Shown: positions 1 to 19,395 of the stretch, in pieces
How the letters are laid out: every line of letters starts with the position of its first letter
How positions within the stretch are numbered: the first letter of the stretch is position 1
Assembly: GCF_000150275.1 (NCBI RefSeq)
Contig: NW_002060944.1
Span: 8,518,159-8,582,158, forward strand
Reading direction: 5' to 3'
Length of the DNA: 64,000 nucleotides
Source of the DNA: Trichoplax adhaerens
Taxonomy: Eukaryota; Placozoa; Uniplacotomia; Trichoplacea; Trichoplacidae
Program-made: the position numbers and the translations under genes
The notes under the pieces: model-generated
What the model saw: the letters and a program-made list of their open reading frames with translations, nothing else
Database searches by the model: none
Told to the model about the DNA's origin: nothing

Positions 1-978
1 CAAGTTGTACTGTAAACTTCATCGTATAATAGAGTAAAATAATTTTTTATCCACATTGGGAAAGAATCTAATTTGACGCTTTCCAATAAATGAACCACGT
101 GTTATGCAGCTATTGATTGAAGTATTCAACTCGATCATCAGATAGGAAGAGAGTCCAGTCAGGAAGTATAATTCCTATAGGATTTATAATCAACCATAAA
201 TTAGCAATCCAGGAGTGGTGGTAACCACTGCTACCTTGGACGTCATGATTTTCATTTTTTGTCTTGTCAATGATAACAATAAAAATGGACAAGCATGATG
301 AAGATTGTTTGATAGACTCGATCTTGAATAGTTTTCATCGTATTGACTGGGATAAAATCAATTATTTCCTATCTTTTATTTTATGAATTTTTCACTTTTC
401 TTTCAATGTGATCGATTGGATGATTTATTTTTTCTTTATCTTGATATTGTTCTCCAACTTATTCAATTTTACAATTATCTTCCCCACTTTCATCCTGTTG
501 TATATATATGGATATACTTATGTGCCTATATATGTATGCAAGTGCATGTTTGTGTATGTGTGGCATCTCTTCTTTCTCTCCACCCCCATTTTTCCTCGTC
601 TTTCTTTTTCGTTCTCTTCAATCTTTTCTTCTTTAGTGGATTTTTGTATTTTTAATTGTCAGTTGTAATCATTGGAAGGAGGGAGGAGCAGGTAATGATG
701 AATGAACTTTGGTCGTGATGACTTTTATTATCAATCTGCACATTATTATCTACAGTTACTTGCAATTAGGCTATGAACAACGCGTGGGTGTATATTATTG
801 TCCTATTAAATTAAAAAGTCCACCTTCAAAATTGGTAGTATGATAAATTGTGATATTTTAAGACTACCCTGGGAGTTAGTCAATGATTCGTAGACTCGAA
901 GTGTGATACGGTAGCAAAGAAGGAGAGAGAAAGAGAAAAAAAAATTCTTTTTAAAAAATTGATTATCATTTAAACTCA
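1..978. other. Upstream flank / possible 5' UTR of the ETS gene
   Basis: No coding exon can be supported here. The stretch is AT-rich, with a pyrimidine-rich block around 560-640 and an A-rich block just before the ETS start codon. Short open frames on both strands have low-complexity, Phe/Leu-rich translations typical of T-rich DNA. It probably holds promoter and leader sequence of the ETS gene; no core promoter motif stands out. Confidence 0.4.
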
Positions 979-3900
979 ATGGATGAAATTCAGTTATTAC
1001 CTTGTCCTTATTTAGATACACAAGTCAGTAATTTCCCAATCGTCACCGTCAAGACTGATGGCGAAGCAGACAATGTTCATAATTGTACCACCAATGTCAG
1101 TTTTGATGCAAGTAATCAACGCTACGTGAATGAACAACATTCTCCACCAATTCATCATACGCCGCCATCACCATCCAATCAACATCCTCATCATCATCAT
1201 TCACTTCATCATCACCATCCTTCTCTTCCACATCATCAACAGCAACATCCACAACAACAGCAACAACAATCTCAACAACATCAAACTTTATTCAGAAGGT
1301 TATCCGATAGTAGCGCTTATATATCAACTTTAGCCAGTCAGGAGAAACAACAACTAATGCGTCGATCGTCAGACAGTACTTCACTGATGGCCACAACTAA
1401 TGTTGATCGATTGAATGTGAGAAGATTATCCGATGGGATCGCTTTAAATAATGGCCATTTCCATCCACCCATGTTTAATAATCAATGCCAGCAGCAACCA
1501 ACTCAACAACAGCAACAACAAGCACCACCACCGCCACAACAGCAACATCAACGTTTATCACCAGCCAATAGCTTAAGTGGTACTGTCTTTTCAGGCAATC
1601 CTAATCCATTTCAGCAAGGATTTCCTAACGTTAAGCAAGAGTGTCAAGATAATTGTTATGATGTCGGTATGTAAGCCAAATGTTAAAAATGTGGGCGAAA
1701 TCAGTTTTTATATTAATCCACTGCGTTGATGTAAAGTAGTGGGCGATTGATTTCCATCGATTTCTCCATGTTATACAATATCCTATTCGCCATTTCATTT
1801 TTATACTTTTCCATTTTTTCTCTCCCTCCCCAATAATAATTAATTATCCTTCTTTTAATTTAATTTAATTTTACTGTACACTAGATAATTACTGACTAGT
1901 TCATATAATTTTAGACTTGTTGACATCGGCTAATAAGTAAAAAAAATGGTTGAAGATAAAATGGTTATGCTACTGTACTATTAAATTGGGTAGTAGTTAG
2001 TAAAAATGTTAACTTCTCTACATAGCCAGTCATACGCAGTTTACGATCATATAGGATAGTATTATTTCATCTATTATAAAATAGCCTTTCTAGTGGTGTA
2101 GTATTGGCTATGGAGTAACCATTATGAAATTATCAGGGGACGTTGACTGCAATATTCATTTTCTTTGTAATATACTTTGTATTTGGCAGAGAATATACTT
2201 AATTAAACAACTCAAAGTGTTATGATAAAGTAGACAGTCTTTAGGAGACTAGAAATAGATTAATCGAGTAACAGTTTGATATCCTTTCATCAAACAGAAC
2301 GGTCTCTTTAGTATTTTCTCGTTATTATTGAATATTTTTAGTTTTGATCTTATTATTGATCCATTTCGATTTTTTTTTCCCCTTATACCTTTCTGTTCGG
2401 GGTTGTACGTATGACTGTAATGATTTATAATATAAACATCAGTTGTTAAAAACTTTAGGAATTAATATTAGTAAAATTATCGTAAGTTAGTAAGTTATTG
2501 ATATTAATTTTACCGTTAAATCAGCAAAAAAGGATAAAAATGAAACTAAACAAGTTAATATAACTCAAAATCGATCTTCATAGAACTATTTTAATATTAG
2601 ATCGTAAAGTTATAAGGATATTGTAGAGTAAAATTGAAGCTAGGATGGGAGCTATGAAAATGATGATTCCCATAGTGAATGATATGGACTTTGCTGTTGT
2701 CTTGAAGCTGTTCTGCTATATGTTAACAACGATCGTAGTTAATTTTTAGAACATCCAATGAAATAGACAACGAAAATAATTAAAACGATAGAGTTGATAG
2801 ACGTATAGTTAGTATAGCAGTTGATGTATTTAATATCTACAAGTAATTCAGTTAAATAAGTTATAGACTGCAGTATAGATATTATTTCCTATGACTCTAC
2901 GATAGTTCCAATATGTTATCCTGAACGGTTGGAATTGATCTGCCAAACACTAACGTGATCGACTGTACTACTATCTATTAATGTCATGTTGAATAAACTT
3001 TAACGCTATAGATGAAGAAAGATTGATCCTGATGTTAAAGCCATCAAATATATTGAATAGCGAATTTGCTTTCAGTTTAAACAATAAACTATTGATAATC
3101 GAAATAAAACAAAGTAAAATTAATTTGAAAATCCCTAATGTTCAAAGAATATCTATTATTATTCAAATCTAACTACCGATGTTTATTAACGTTATAAACT
3201 GTAGAAATGGCATCACCATCTTCAGCTATGAGCGATAGTCGAAGTCCATATACTCCAATGGTTAATGCACCAGAAGTTCGATCTCCTTATGATGTCAATT
3301 CTATGTATGATGATCATAGTGAACATTTATACAATGATGGTGTCGGTAAGATGCAATCATTAAATTCGTCCTAGCTATTTTATAAGTATTCGTATAATTA
3401 TGCAATAAAATTTCGAATTTTTTTCCATTATAAATGACCATCATAAATAACTTATTTAATCATCGCATTAATCAGATTACAAAAAAATAAAAATTGTCTT
3501 ACCGTAAAATGAAGTATTATACAGAAAATCGATCCTTTCAGTGATGCCAACTCCCTTCATGATCAACATACCTTAAATAGATTTTATGCCTATCGAATTA
3601 GTAACTGATATCAATTACTTAATCATTAATTAGCTATTATTGTAGAAAGCACACGGTAGTCTATATTTTACATGTATAACGTTTCGTCAGGGAAGAATAA
3701 AGGCTTTTCAAAGTGATCTTGATAACTTACTTTATCTCTTCTATTAATCATCAACAATGTAAAAGTTAGTAGTATACAAGGTAATTCCAGATTAATATTT
3801 TCTGAATACACATATATAAGACCTAAAAATAATATTATCGTATATGATCTAAAAGTGCGGTCCTTTTTTATTATTTAGATAAAGCTGTAGACGAATCATA

Positions 3901-5060
3901 AATCAGCATAGTACTACAGCCAATATAAAGATCATTCCAAGTTTTTAACATATTGCGTGATTTAAATATAGGGAAATTAAGTAAATGATTTACTCGTCGC
4001 AAAGTTTTCAATCCTTTTATTGTTATAGTAATACAAATTAGCTAAAGTCATAAAAAATATTCTCGTTATATAGTGTTATGTAGTTAAGGTTCTCTATTCA
4101 ACTATGACTTTTTAATAATTATGTACATAGTCGTCAAATCTAACCTCTTCACTCCTGTGTTAGAAATGGATGTGGGAGTATATTTCGACTGTTAAATATC
4201 AAACATTTCCTTTACATCGTTAGCGTAAAAATTTATAAAATCACACAAGAACTAGTAACTCAGTGCCTTTACTTGACTAATTTATTGCCATTTATTAAAA
4301 TATGTTTATATCATCACCTGATTATTACTTCAATCGCAAAACGTGTTATAAAATATACCTTTTGCTGAGCGTATATTGACTGCTAATGCAAAATTAATGG
4401 CCGTTCAATATACCTTCTTTCTACTCTAGTACTGTATATTAAATGTAACTCAGGGTATGATCGATAGGAATTATCATTGTCAATATTTTAGAAACAAATT
4501 ATCTTTATTTGTTTTTTGTAGCAGTTGCTGAAAGCAAAGGTAGATCTGAAGGTTATGATCTACCTACCTTTCAACGCCGTGGCTCATTACAGCTGTGGCA
4601 ATTTTTAATAACTTTGCTAGACGATGCTGAATGTAGTGGCATTATCTCATGGACAGGGCGTGGAATGGAATTTAAATTAAATGATCCAGAAGAAGTTGCA
4701 CGCCGATGGGGACAACAAAAGAATCGTCCAGCCATGAATTACGATAAATTAAGTCGATCGCTACGCTACTACTATGAGAAAGGTATTATGCAAAAGGTAG
4801 CTGGAGAACGTTATGTCTACAAATTTGTTTGTAGCCCAGACGCATTATATAAAATGGCTTATCCTGATGCTAACAAATCAGTTCCAAGGCAAGAATATCG
4901 GTCACCTTTAATTCAACAGGAACATCCTATTATAAACATCTCGAGTGTACGCCATCAACCGCCTTTTCAACGTTATCTTGATCAAACACACTATCCTGAA
5001 CCCGGTCGTTATATTGAAAACTGTAATAGCAACACGGAATGGCAAAGCAACATTATGTAG
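979..5060 (+). CDS. ETV1/4/5: PEA3-subfamily ETS transcription factor (ETV1/4/5-like), 3 exons
   Basis: Exons 979-1666, 3205-3345 and 4522-5060 join in phase 1 at both introns (GTATGT...TAG, GTAAGA...TAG) and encode 455 aa. The ETS winged-helix domain, about residues 297-382, opens with [11 protein letters not shown] and contains [10 protein letters not shown], the recognition helix [16 protein letters not shown] and [12 protein letters not shown]. The last two blocks are near identical to ETV1, ETV4 and ETV5, which places it in the PEA3 subfamily. Such factors bind GGAA sites in the nucleus and act downstream of receptor tyrosine kinase/MAPK signalling. Exon 1 codes for a His- and Gln-rich region (about 57-102 and 171-190), three RRxSD motifs (Ser109, Ser131, Ser151) and a sumoylation-type motif VKQE at Lys219 just before the first junction. 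The classical acidic N-terminal activation domain is not obvious. The start is the first ATG of the open frame; an untranslated upstream exon remains possible. Confidence 0.93.
1181..1290 (+). repeat. Coding CAT/CAA/CAG trinucleotide-rich tract
   Basis: Imperfect runs of CAT, CAC, CAA and CAG codons inside ETS exon 1 encode His-rich then Gln-rich stretches. A second Gln/Pro-rich tract lies at about 1486-1550. Mixed codons limit slippage, but the tract is a likely site of length variation between strains. Confidence 0.85.
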
Positions 5061-5283
5061 GCCATCTATTTGTAGAGACTTTTTAATGTAAACCTCCCTA
5101 ATCAGAGTCAATGATAATGATTTAATTGTGATTAAAAATTTAAAAAAATTGACACATTGTTACCTGCCTAAAATGTTGCACACACTGTTATGATCAACTC
5201 GGTACTGTAAACTTTTTATTTGTAAGGCTTCATCACCAATGTAAGCATGTGATATGTACATATACGCGTATATATATATATTG

Positions 5284-5286
<3 letters not shown>

Positions 5287-5314
<28 letters not shown>
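5287..5314. repeat. (TA)n microsatellite
   Basis: An uninterrupted TA dinucleotide run, with shorter TA runs just upstream (5271-5280) and downstream (5388-5393). It lies about 230 bp past the ETS stop codon, probably in or just after the 3' UTR. Confidence 0.9.
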
Positions 5315-6057
5315 TGATGCTGTACTGCATTTGTGTGTTTCTGTTTGCTTATATATGTGTACCTGTATATATGTACTGGATGCGCTATATATATTTACAA
5401 GTGTGATTATGTTTATAATTATGGAAATGTTTCTCAATCCTCTCGTAAACGCAATTTTTTCTTGGCCTCATTTTATGATGACTAGCAGCTGACGTTTTCA
5501 ACCTTAACCAGGCTGACCAATCAACTTGAGATATGTTTAAGCTTAATTCGTTCCATTTCTATTTATCGAATGCTGTTTATATTGTTTAACGTATATTAAG
5601 TATCTGCATTGTAAAAGTAATCTATAGCCATATTTTATGTCGTTGCCATGTAACTTTTTCGCTACGTGGAAAAGTGAAATTAGTTTATATATTGAGGTAA
5701 TAGCTATAGAAACATTATTGTTAATTAATTAAGGAATATTGTGATGATGATAATATCCGCCACAATAGCATAATTATGAATTCTTGTCAAATATGCTATT
5801 CGCTGAGTAGTATTCACAAAGCAGTCTAGCCTAGTAATGACAAGTCATTAACAGCTGGTAGTGATAGACTAGATAATTTCACGCTAAGCAGATTACTTTT
5901 TGTGTCTATTGAGGCAGTAATACCACTATAGTAGACTAATGTAGGTATTGTTATGTAACCATTTTATTAGCTCGCCTTATTTCCTCTGCTACTAGTATTA
6001 TCGCGATCTATTCACTTTTCTGTATAATAGAATTACTACACATATAAATCGCTTGTA

Positions 6058-6092
6058 GGTGTATGTATGTATGTATGTGTGTGTATGTATAC
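6058..6092. repeat. (GTAT)n / (GT)n microsatellite
   Basis: Imperfect GTAT tetranucleotide repeat followed by a short GTGTGTGTAT section and a TACATGTGTG tail. Confidence 0.8.
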
Positions 6093-6548
6093 ATGTGTGA
6101 TATGCGATAGCTATTTGCACGATAGATGTTCATGTTTAAAGTGTATATGAATACCTTTATGTAGCGGCTATGTGCATGGCCGGCCACATGTAAATATTTA
6201 TTGTGATTCTAAGCCTAACTATGTTAAAATAGCATATTATGTCTATTACTTATTTATATACGTATACTTGTAGATATATATCCTTAAACATGCAATTGGA
6301 CATGCCTACCAGTTAATATATACAGCTGTAACCAAGTAATAACATTTATGCTAGTATAAGCAATATGGACAGCGTGGTTCAAGAAAAGAATAAGGTCAAA
6401 TGAAGACGCAAAGACAGGAATATTGCGCATGAAATTCAACACTTTAAGAATGTTGCTATATGATGAATTGAGGATTAATAACATGGGTTTTTATTTCTTG
6501 GCCTCGGACTAGGTTCCAACGCTAATTTAAAGAGACAACAAAAATTTC

Positions 6549-6760
6549 GCCTCTTGCTGCTATTAACAAGATAACTAATAGTTTCATCGCTGCTACTCTA
6601 CGTTGTCTTTAAAAGTGAATCCACTTTAATACAATGAAAGCCTGCAGTACTATTCTGCCTCTTAGCGCTATTAAGAAGATAACTAATAGTTGCATCGCTG
6701 CTACTCTACGTCGTCTTTAAAAATGAATCAACGTTAATACAATGAAAAGCCTACAGTACT
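6549..6760. repeat. Tandem duplication, two ~104-bp copies, period 108
   Basis: Copy 1 (6549-6651) and copy 2 (6657-6760) share long near-identical blocks, including AAGATAACTAATAGTT and CATCGCTGCTACTCTACG, and both end in CAGTACT. Differences are scattered point changes. No open reading frame is kept, so this looks like a local non-coding duplication. Confidence 0.85.
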
Positions 6761-9017
6761 CAAGTTAAAACTAAGATGGTAACATAGTTTTGCCTTCGTA
6801 CTATCGATATCATCCAATGCTATTGCAAATAAATACCACTATGCCTTAAACCATAATGGAAGGTTTAATAAGGTCTGACGATATAGAATGTTCTCGATAA
6901 AACGTACGATTGCTATCTAGGCCATTACGTTGCTACCCGAACCTGGCCATTTATAACGGTACCGGTAACCATACTATGTCAGTCCGTTGGCAAGTAATGA
7001 TTGACTTCTTACAAGCTTTCTATTAGTCCATGGCCACGTTGAAGTCTAGTAGAAGTAGTCAGTGTACCTCATTTGCCTTGGATGATTAATACGATACCGT
7101 GATGGCTTTTACATCTGAGAGGTAGGATAGGATTCATCGCAGAGCAAAAGAATCATAAATGCCAAGCTAGAAAAGATGGTCCCACAACTTTTTTTTCGTG
7201 ATAAGAATGGTAACCGTTAAAGGACAAGCTACAATAACTAGTAATTGCTAAAAGTGTTATATCAGTCATCGCCTTGTACAAAATTACAAATGAAATACGA
7301 ATTGGCATGATGGAATAGCAAGAACTTCAACGACAGCAATAACATTAGCAAAATTTAAAACATTGTCGGTATGGTATTCGAATGTATAGGTGTATGCATA
7401 CCTTGAGTTGTAAAAAGAAGAAATTTCAAGTCATATAGCTGAGACAATAATAAAATAATTTGTTATTTGTTAGCCTCGCTATTTAAAAGAAAGAACGAAA
7501 AAATTTTGAAATGATCTATAATGGTTTAGATCTCTTTCTAAGGCAGGAAAATAACCCAAGAAGTGAAGTATAAGCATAGCAACATCTAATTAAATTTACT
7601 TATAAATTAGCCATAGAGTCTCTACCTTGGTTAGATAAATCTTTAACTGGTAAATATCTAATGTTATCAAAAACATTTGCCATGTATCTATGTATATTTG
7701 GGCTACTATCAAATCTTGAAAAGGGTTTTAATTACAGTACATCATCAAATTAGGTTAATAGATTTGGAATGATTTTTAAGCGTTTCAAGCTACGTATATC
7801 TTTATTAGTGATAGCGATAAAATGATTCTCTTGCTAGATAAGATTGCTGCTTGATTCAAATTTTTCGTTCAGATTTTCGTGATAATAATTGCGTTTTTAA
7901 TTTTAGGTAATAATTTAAGGAACGGTCGGCTATAGTAAAGTATAGCACGATCTTATGTGAAGCAATAACTTTAAATGTGTTTAAATTTAATTAGATATTA
8001 TATAGGGCTTGTGCGAATGTTACTTATAAACTTTCGTCTAAAAATATTCATAGTAATGCTGTAATGTAGCTAGATTAATACTAGTTACGATGATATCTTT
8101 GTTTTGAAGCTGGATATACTCGTACATATCTACCACATTAAAGTTGGTTTCTACGCTTTCTACTATTTTAACCCTTGTTTTCTTCACGGTTAATTCGGAT
8201 TGTATTATCTAGCTGTTCTACGTACTGTTGATTTACACTACTTACATCATGCAAAATAAATAATACTACTAATAATTGCCACTTGCAGATGATATCAAGT
8301 TACAATCCAAATTTAACAGTTGTTTTTAAGAAATACCTGTATCAGCTCTATTTCTACGTCCTAGATACTCTTGCAATATTATTAATAATTTATTGACAAA
8401 TAATTTTCTCAATTTGTGAATTGATAACTTTAATTGTGATTACGATACTTAATTTGACTTCAGAAGTACAGTAATTTGTCCAATTGGATTGTGTAAAAAA
8501 GAAATTCCATTTTTACATAACGTCTTTTTTTGGGTCAATCTGCTATTACATTGATGAATAATTCAATTCTAAAGTAGTGACTTAAAATAACAACTGCTGT
8601 AATTTTAAATTTCCGTAATAGGATTAAATTTAGACAGACAATAAAATCATGAAAATATAAAGACACTCACAACTAACTTATTGCTAGACAAGCCAGTTTC
8701 AATGCATTCTTTGAAGACAAATAATTAAATGATCAATTCCTATAGTTTAAAACATCATTGTTAGTAGAACTACATCATTTTGTTACCTAATAAATGAAAA
8801 TGGCTCAGCGGGGATGTGTATAGAAGAATCTAGTTGCATCGTTATTACATCAGTCATTATTTGATTTTGACATAACGCTAGAATAGGCGACTTGGTGCTA
8901 CTTAGGTATAACGTCATTTCATTAATTATTGTGGCGTTTGCCAAGGCTACCATTAGTTAATATAGCGTCAATGATGATTTAATGTCAGTTAGTCCTTTTA
9001 TTTTCTTTATTGTTAGT

Positions 9018-9051
9018 AATATAATTCACGCAATGACGCGTGAATTATATT
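9018..9051. repeat. Perfect 14-bp inverted repeat (hairpin)
   Basis: The arms at 9018-9031 (AATATAATTCACGC) and 9038-9051 are exact reverse complements around a 6-nt loop. No flanking gene or oligo-T terminator is seen. Confidence 0.85.
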
Positions 9052-12000
9052 CTAGATCAACGCTATCAATTTCCTGTACAGCCGCTGTTATTTAGAATGA
9101 CATTAGTATCGAATTACAAAGTTAAAATATTATCTGTTGGGTTTGTATTTAAAATTATAAGAAAATAAATATATCAGTCCAACTGACCTGTGTATATGTG
9201 TTCCGGGGCAAACTAAGCAATATTGTACAAACGATTTATTTAAAAGCAGATAAATTTATTAGTTATGCGTAGAATGCTTTGTTATTGAACGAAGAACAAC
9301 ATTTACTGTCGTCATTAACTTAAAATATGTGATCTATTATAGTCACTATTTTAGTTATGATTGCAGCATATCTATTCCTTTTTACTTTGATTTTTCTTTC
9401 GAAATCCTCGAGATATTTCCTGCTACTCAACGTCATTAACAGATATAAAAATAGCTAATGCCAAGGATTTGTAACAATTAATAATGCGTACAATAAGTAT
9501 GATGTCTGTGATAATTAATTGCTCGGAAAGTAAACCCAATAACGTTTATCAATTACCTTCGATCGTAAGTTGTGTTGAATTATACAGTAGTTCTAGCTAT
9601 AGGAAGCACCTTATTATTTTTCTTTAAAATACATTGATGATTCACAAGAACGATTTATACGTTATTTATTCCATTTTATCCCATGCGTAATAGCTTATTA
9701 GGTATGGCATGTCTTTTCCCCTCCATATGCTTAAGAGAAATTGGAAAAATAATATTTATGTAAAATTTAATTACTTTCAATTTGTCTGCATAAATGATCA
9801 AAATTATGGACAACAGTAATTTGGAACTATTTCATATATTCGTGTAGCATATTAGAGAATTACATAATTTTGTTAACTTAAAATTAGGGTTATGTGAGCA
9901 AAACCGCAGTAATAGTAGTAGACTATTACACGGTCATTACAAAACCTTATACACATAAGAATATCATAAAACTAGCCGAAATATTATCACTTTAACACTT
10001 GGTTGATTAGAAAGATTTAAAGATTTATCAATGGTCGTTTGCTCCATCAAGGCCATACTATTAATTAGCCAGACCACTTATTATTATTCTGTTTTCAGGG
10101 TAAATATGCTATATTCATCTTACACTAATTTAAATGGCTTATAATAGGGTACGGTACGGTATACAGTAGCCACAATTTGTTTAATTTCGTAGCTTGTGTA
10201 CGCTTTTGTCAGACCTAGCATTGGAATATAGAATGGGTAACATATGCAGTATGCAGTATTCATGTTGCTCATACAGCATAAGTATAGGTGCATGTGTTCC
10301 AGCCGTAAGGCTGCGTCCATTCTCAGAAATAGCTAAAACATTTGCTTACTTAAAAACTGAAATAGACAAACCAGTTGTTATACGCACGTGGCATATCCTT
10401 TGCTAATTGTTGTAAATTAAAGTTTATTTATGAATGAAATTGTTAAACAATCGCTACAAGCAATTAAATCATATACCGCATATAAGAGCATATCAAGATA
10501 GCTAATTTCAGCAGTATCAGAGAATATGGAGAGATACTGCTAAAGCCGGGTATTCTCCAGTTTATGATAACATAGACTAGCATAACCTACTATTTAAGGA
10601 CAATTGATGATAATATTTATAAGGGGATGTTATTAATTGGTGTTGAAATCTACAATTAGGGTATTTTTAAGCCATATTAGATATGAGTGACAATATAGTG
10701 TACAATCAGGTTTGGGATATTATACGCTTATTACCTTGATATATTTATAGTCTTGTAAGTTATTTTGAGCTCGTTTAACATGCAATAGAGTAAATTTAAT
10801 AGACTTTTACTACGCGTTTTTTACTTATTAACAAAATTATAGTTTAAATATGGATTTACAGTCTTCGGTTTCATGAAGCACCTATTGTTTGATTCTCATC
10901 ATTTTCTGAAGCAAGTAAAAATATGCGCTGTAACACGCTATATGATTTGCCTTTCAATATTTAACCACAATGCAGTAGATCAAACGGCTGCCAAAACGTA
11001 TTCATAGTCGTTGGCATCCTAAGATGCTTTGCGAATTGCTAGAGAATGTTTATGTTTAAAGCATTCCTGCTGTTATGGCATCAAATAATACTCTTTCACG
11101 AAATTTATCAATTTAACATTTTCAAATTTAATTATGAAGCCAGAAATATTCCTAATTTCACCATGATTATTTTATGTTAAGAGCTTGAATATCAGAACAG
11201 AATTTTAGCATTATTCTTTTCGGATCAAGATCCTTCATTTTTGCAGAGTTGTACTTAAGACTGTATAATAATCCAGTTATTATTTCTTAATTGCTTTATG
11301 ATTGGGACACTTTAAAACAAGGTGGAGATTAGGGGATAATACCGACTTATTATATTTTATCTATCAAGCCACTTACAGTAATCTGGGAATTTTGCAAATA
11401 AGTATAACTATGTGGCTGAATTCTAAATATATTTTAAAGCTTACAACCGATAATATCTATAACGCTTACAGAGAAACTTGCGACTTCTGGTTCAATGATT
11501 ACTTTAGCTAAACAATTAACTTCTAACGATTTCAATACAACCAGGAACTGCAGCAAAACAAGACTAAAGTAATTTGGACTACTCCACCATTTTATATGCT
11601 TCACAGAGCGGTTGGTGGCCTCTCTACTATGAATCATAAATTCTAAAGTAAGCTAAAAGTTATTACCAACTAGGATACTAGCGATCAATCTACATGTCTT
11701 AGGACAGATTATACTCTACGATTCCCTTCTACATGGTACATACATATATATAATGTTAAACTTACAATCCTACGGTAAACGAATATTATCAATTAACAAT
11801 CATTACCAGCCATCCTCAATATTAAGTAGTCAGCTACAATCATAATCATACAATGCAATATTCAACATTCCTTAGTCGGGAGTCAGTTACGACTTAAAAG
11901 GACACAGTTCATATAAATATTACATGATATCTATTGACTGGTCATCAATATATTATCAACGATGACTAATCAAGAACTTAAACAGTATTAACTATATTAG

Positions 12001-13263
12001 CATCTTATATCTTAGTAACGTTAACTATAGTGGAGGGTTCACGTTATACTGGTTGACACAATCCATCCACTACCATCTAAACTAATTTAGATATTATTTA
12101 CGAGCTATTACATTAAATCTGAAATTACGCTACGGTTCATCATTAAGTCTACCAAATAAAAAAAATACTCTATGAAGGAGACAACTAAATATTAACCTTC
12201 ATTGCAAATGAGTCTATATGATGTAAGACTAGCAAGATCACTAGTTTGTAAATTTAAACGCGATCCATACTCCTAGATGTTTTGCTAATTTTGCTTCTTT
12301 CTTGCAAAATTTTTACGCTGTTACTAACTTAACCTTACCCTAACAACGTTCGAAAATACGTTACGGTGGCTAATTGGATCATGAGTAACAAAGAAACTAT
12401 TTAGTATTAATAATGCCGCAATGATCTTCTACGTCTCTGATTTTAGTTGTAGCAACGATAAAGCAAGATGTACAGAATATACCTGTCGTATAAAAAGCTA
12501 ACGAGCTAAAGAATTTAATATATTAGCTGTAATTTTACTCCCTTATAACGAGCAACTAGTAAAAATGGAGTAAAAAGTTTGACCATGATTTAAACCGCCA
12601 GCTTATAAAGAGAAATAATTAAGTTAATTCATACTGCATTCTACGAGTAACTAGCAACAATGTTTCAGCTAATTAATTGTCGGTTACTATAACTAACAAT
12701 CGAAATTTCAAGCACGGTTGTTGTTAAGTAAACATTCATGATGCCAAATACGAGCTGTATTTACACAATTTACATTATGAAGGCATAAATAAAAGACTTC
12801 TTTCAAGCAATTATAATGATTTATTTCGCATTCGTTTCCTATATCTCTATAAAATCAGCATGATTTTGATGTTTGTCGTAGGTGTTAACTTTGTTACAAG
12901 ATGATGCAACCTTATGGATTGCTAAAGCCGTCATTTGATAAAAACTTCGCACTCGAACCATAGAAATGGTTAAGGATATATTTTAAACGATAAGTAGGCT
13001 TATTGTACAATTCAAAATTATTTGTTGTTATCATATCTGACTAAACATTATTAGTGTAATCATAACATAAATTTAAAGTTTATCTATTGGGAATAATTTT
13101 TTTACATTCATAGCATGTAATGATCAATAAGTATGCGAAGTCGAACTACTGAGCACAGTTGCTAATGGTATTATTGCTCATCTGACACTCCAAAACGATA
13201 ATAAAGTATGGTATCGCACTCGATAGCGATAATTCTAGTTATTATACAGGTTTGTTGAGATAT

Positions 13264-13269
13264 TTTATT
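13264..13269 (-). promoter_or_regulatory. AATAAA polyadenylation signal of CUL1
   Basis: The plus strand reads TTTATT here, giving AATAAA on the minus strand. It begins 22 nt beyond the CUL1 stop codon. The position is consistent with a very short 3' UTR. Confidence 0.55.
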
Positions 13270-13290
13270 AGCAATTATACATAAATAGAA

Positions 13291-19395
<6,105 letters not shown>

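Larger units (their letters stand above)
5061..13290. other. Intergenic spacer between ETS and CUL1 (tail to tail)
   Basis: No conserved coding exon was recognised in these 8.2 kb. The first few hundred bases are likely the ETS 3' UTR; an ATTAAA variant lies near 5129. Open frames up to about 70 codons (for example 10194-10406 on + and 10120-10320 on -) show no family resemblance and overlap each other on opposite strands. The block holds the TA and GTAT microsatellites, a 108-bp duplication and an inverted repeat, listed separately. Confidence 0.5.

Noticed and set aside
383-668. Two overlapping + frames of 86-90 codons
   Set aside because: Translations are Phe/Leu/Tyr-rich low-complexity products of a T-rich stretch; no splice context or family resemblance.
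10120-10406. Overlapping 66- and 70-codon frames on opposite strands
   Set aside because: Mutually exclusive, no recognised domain, no convincing splice partners.
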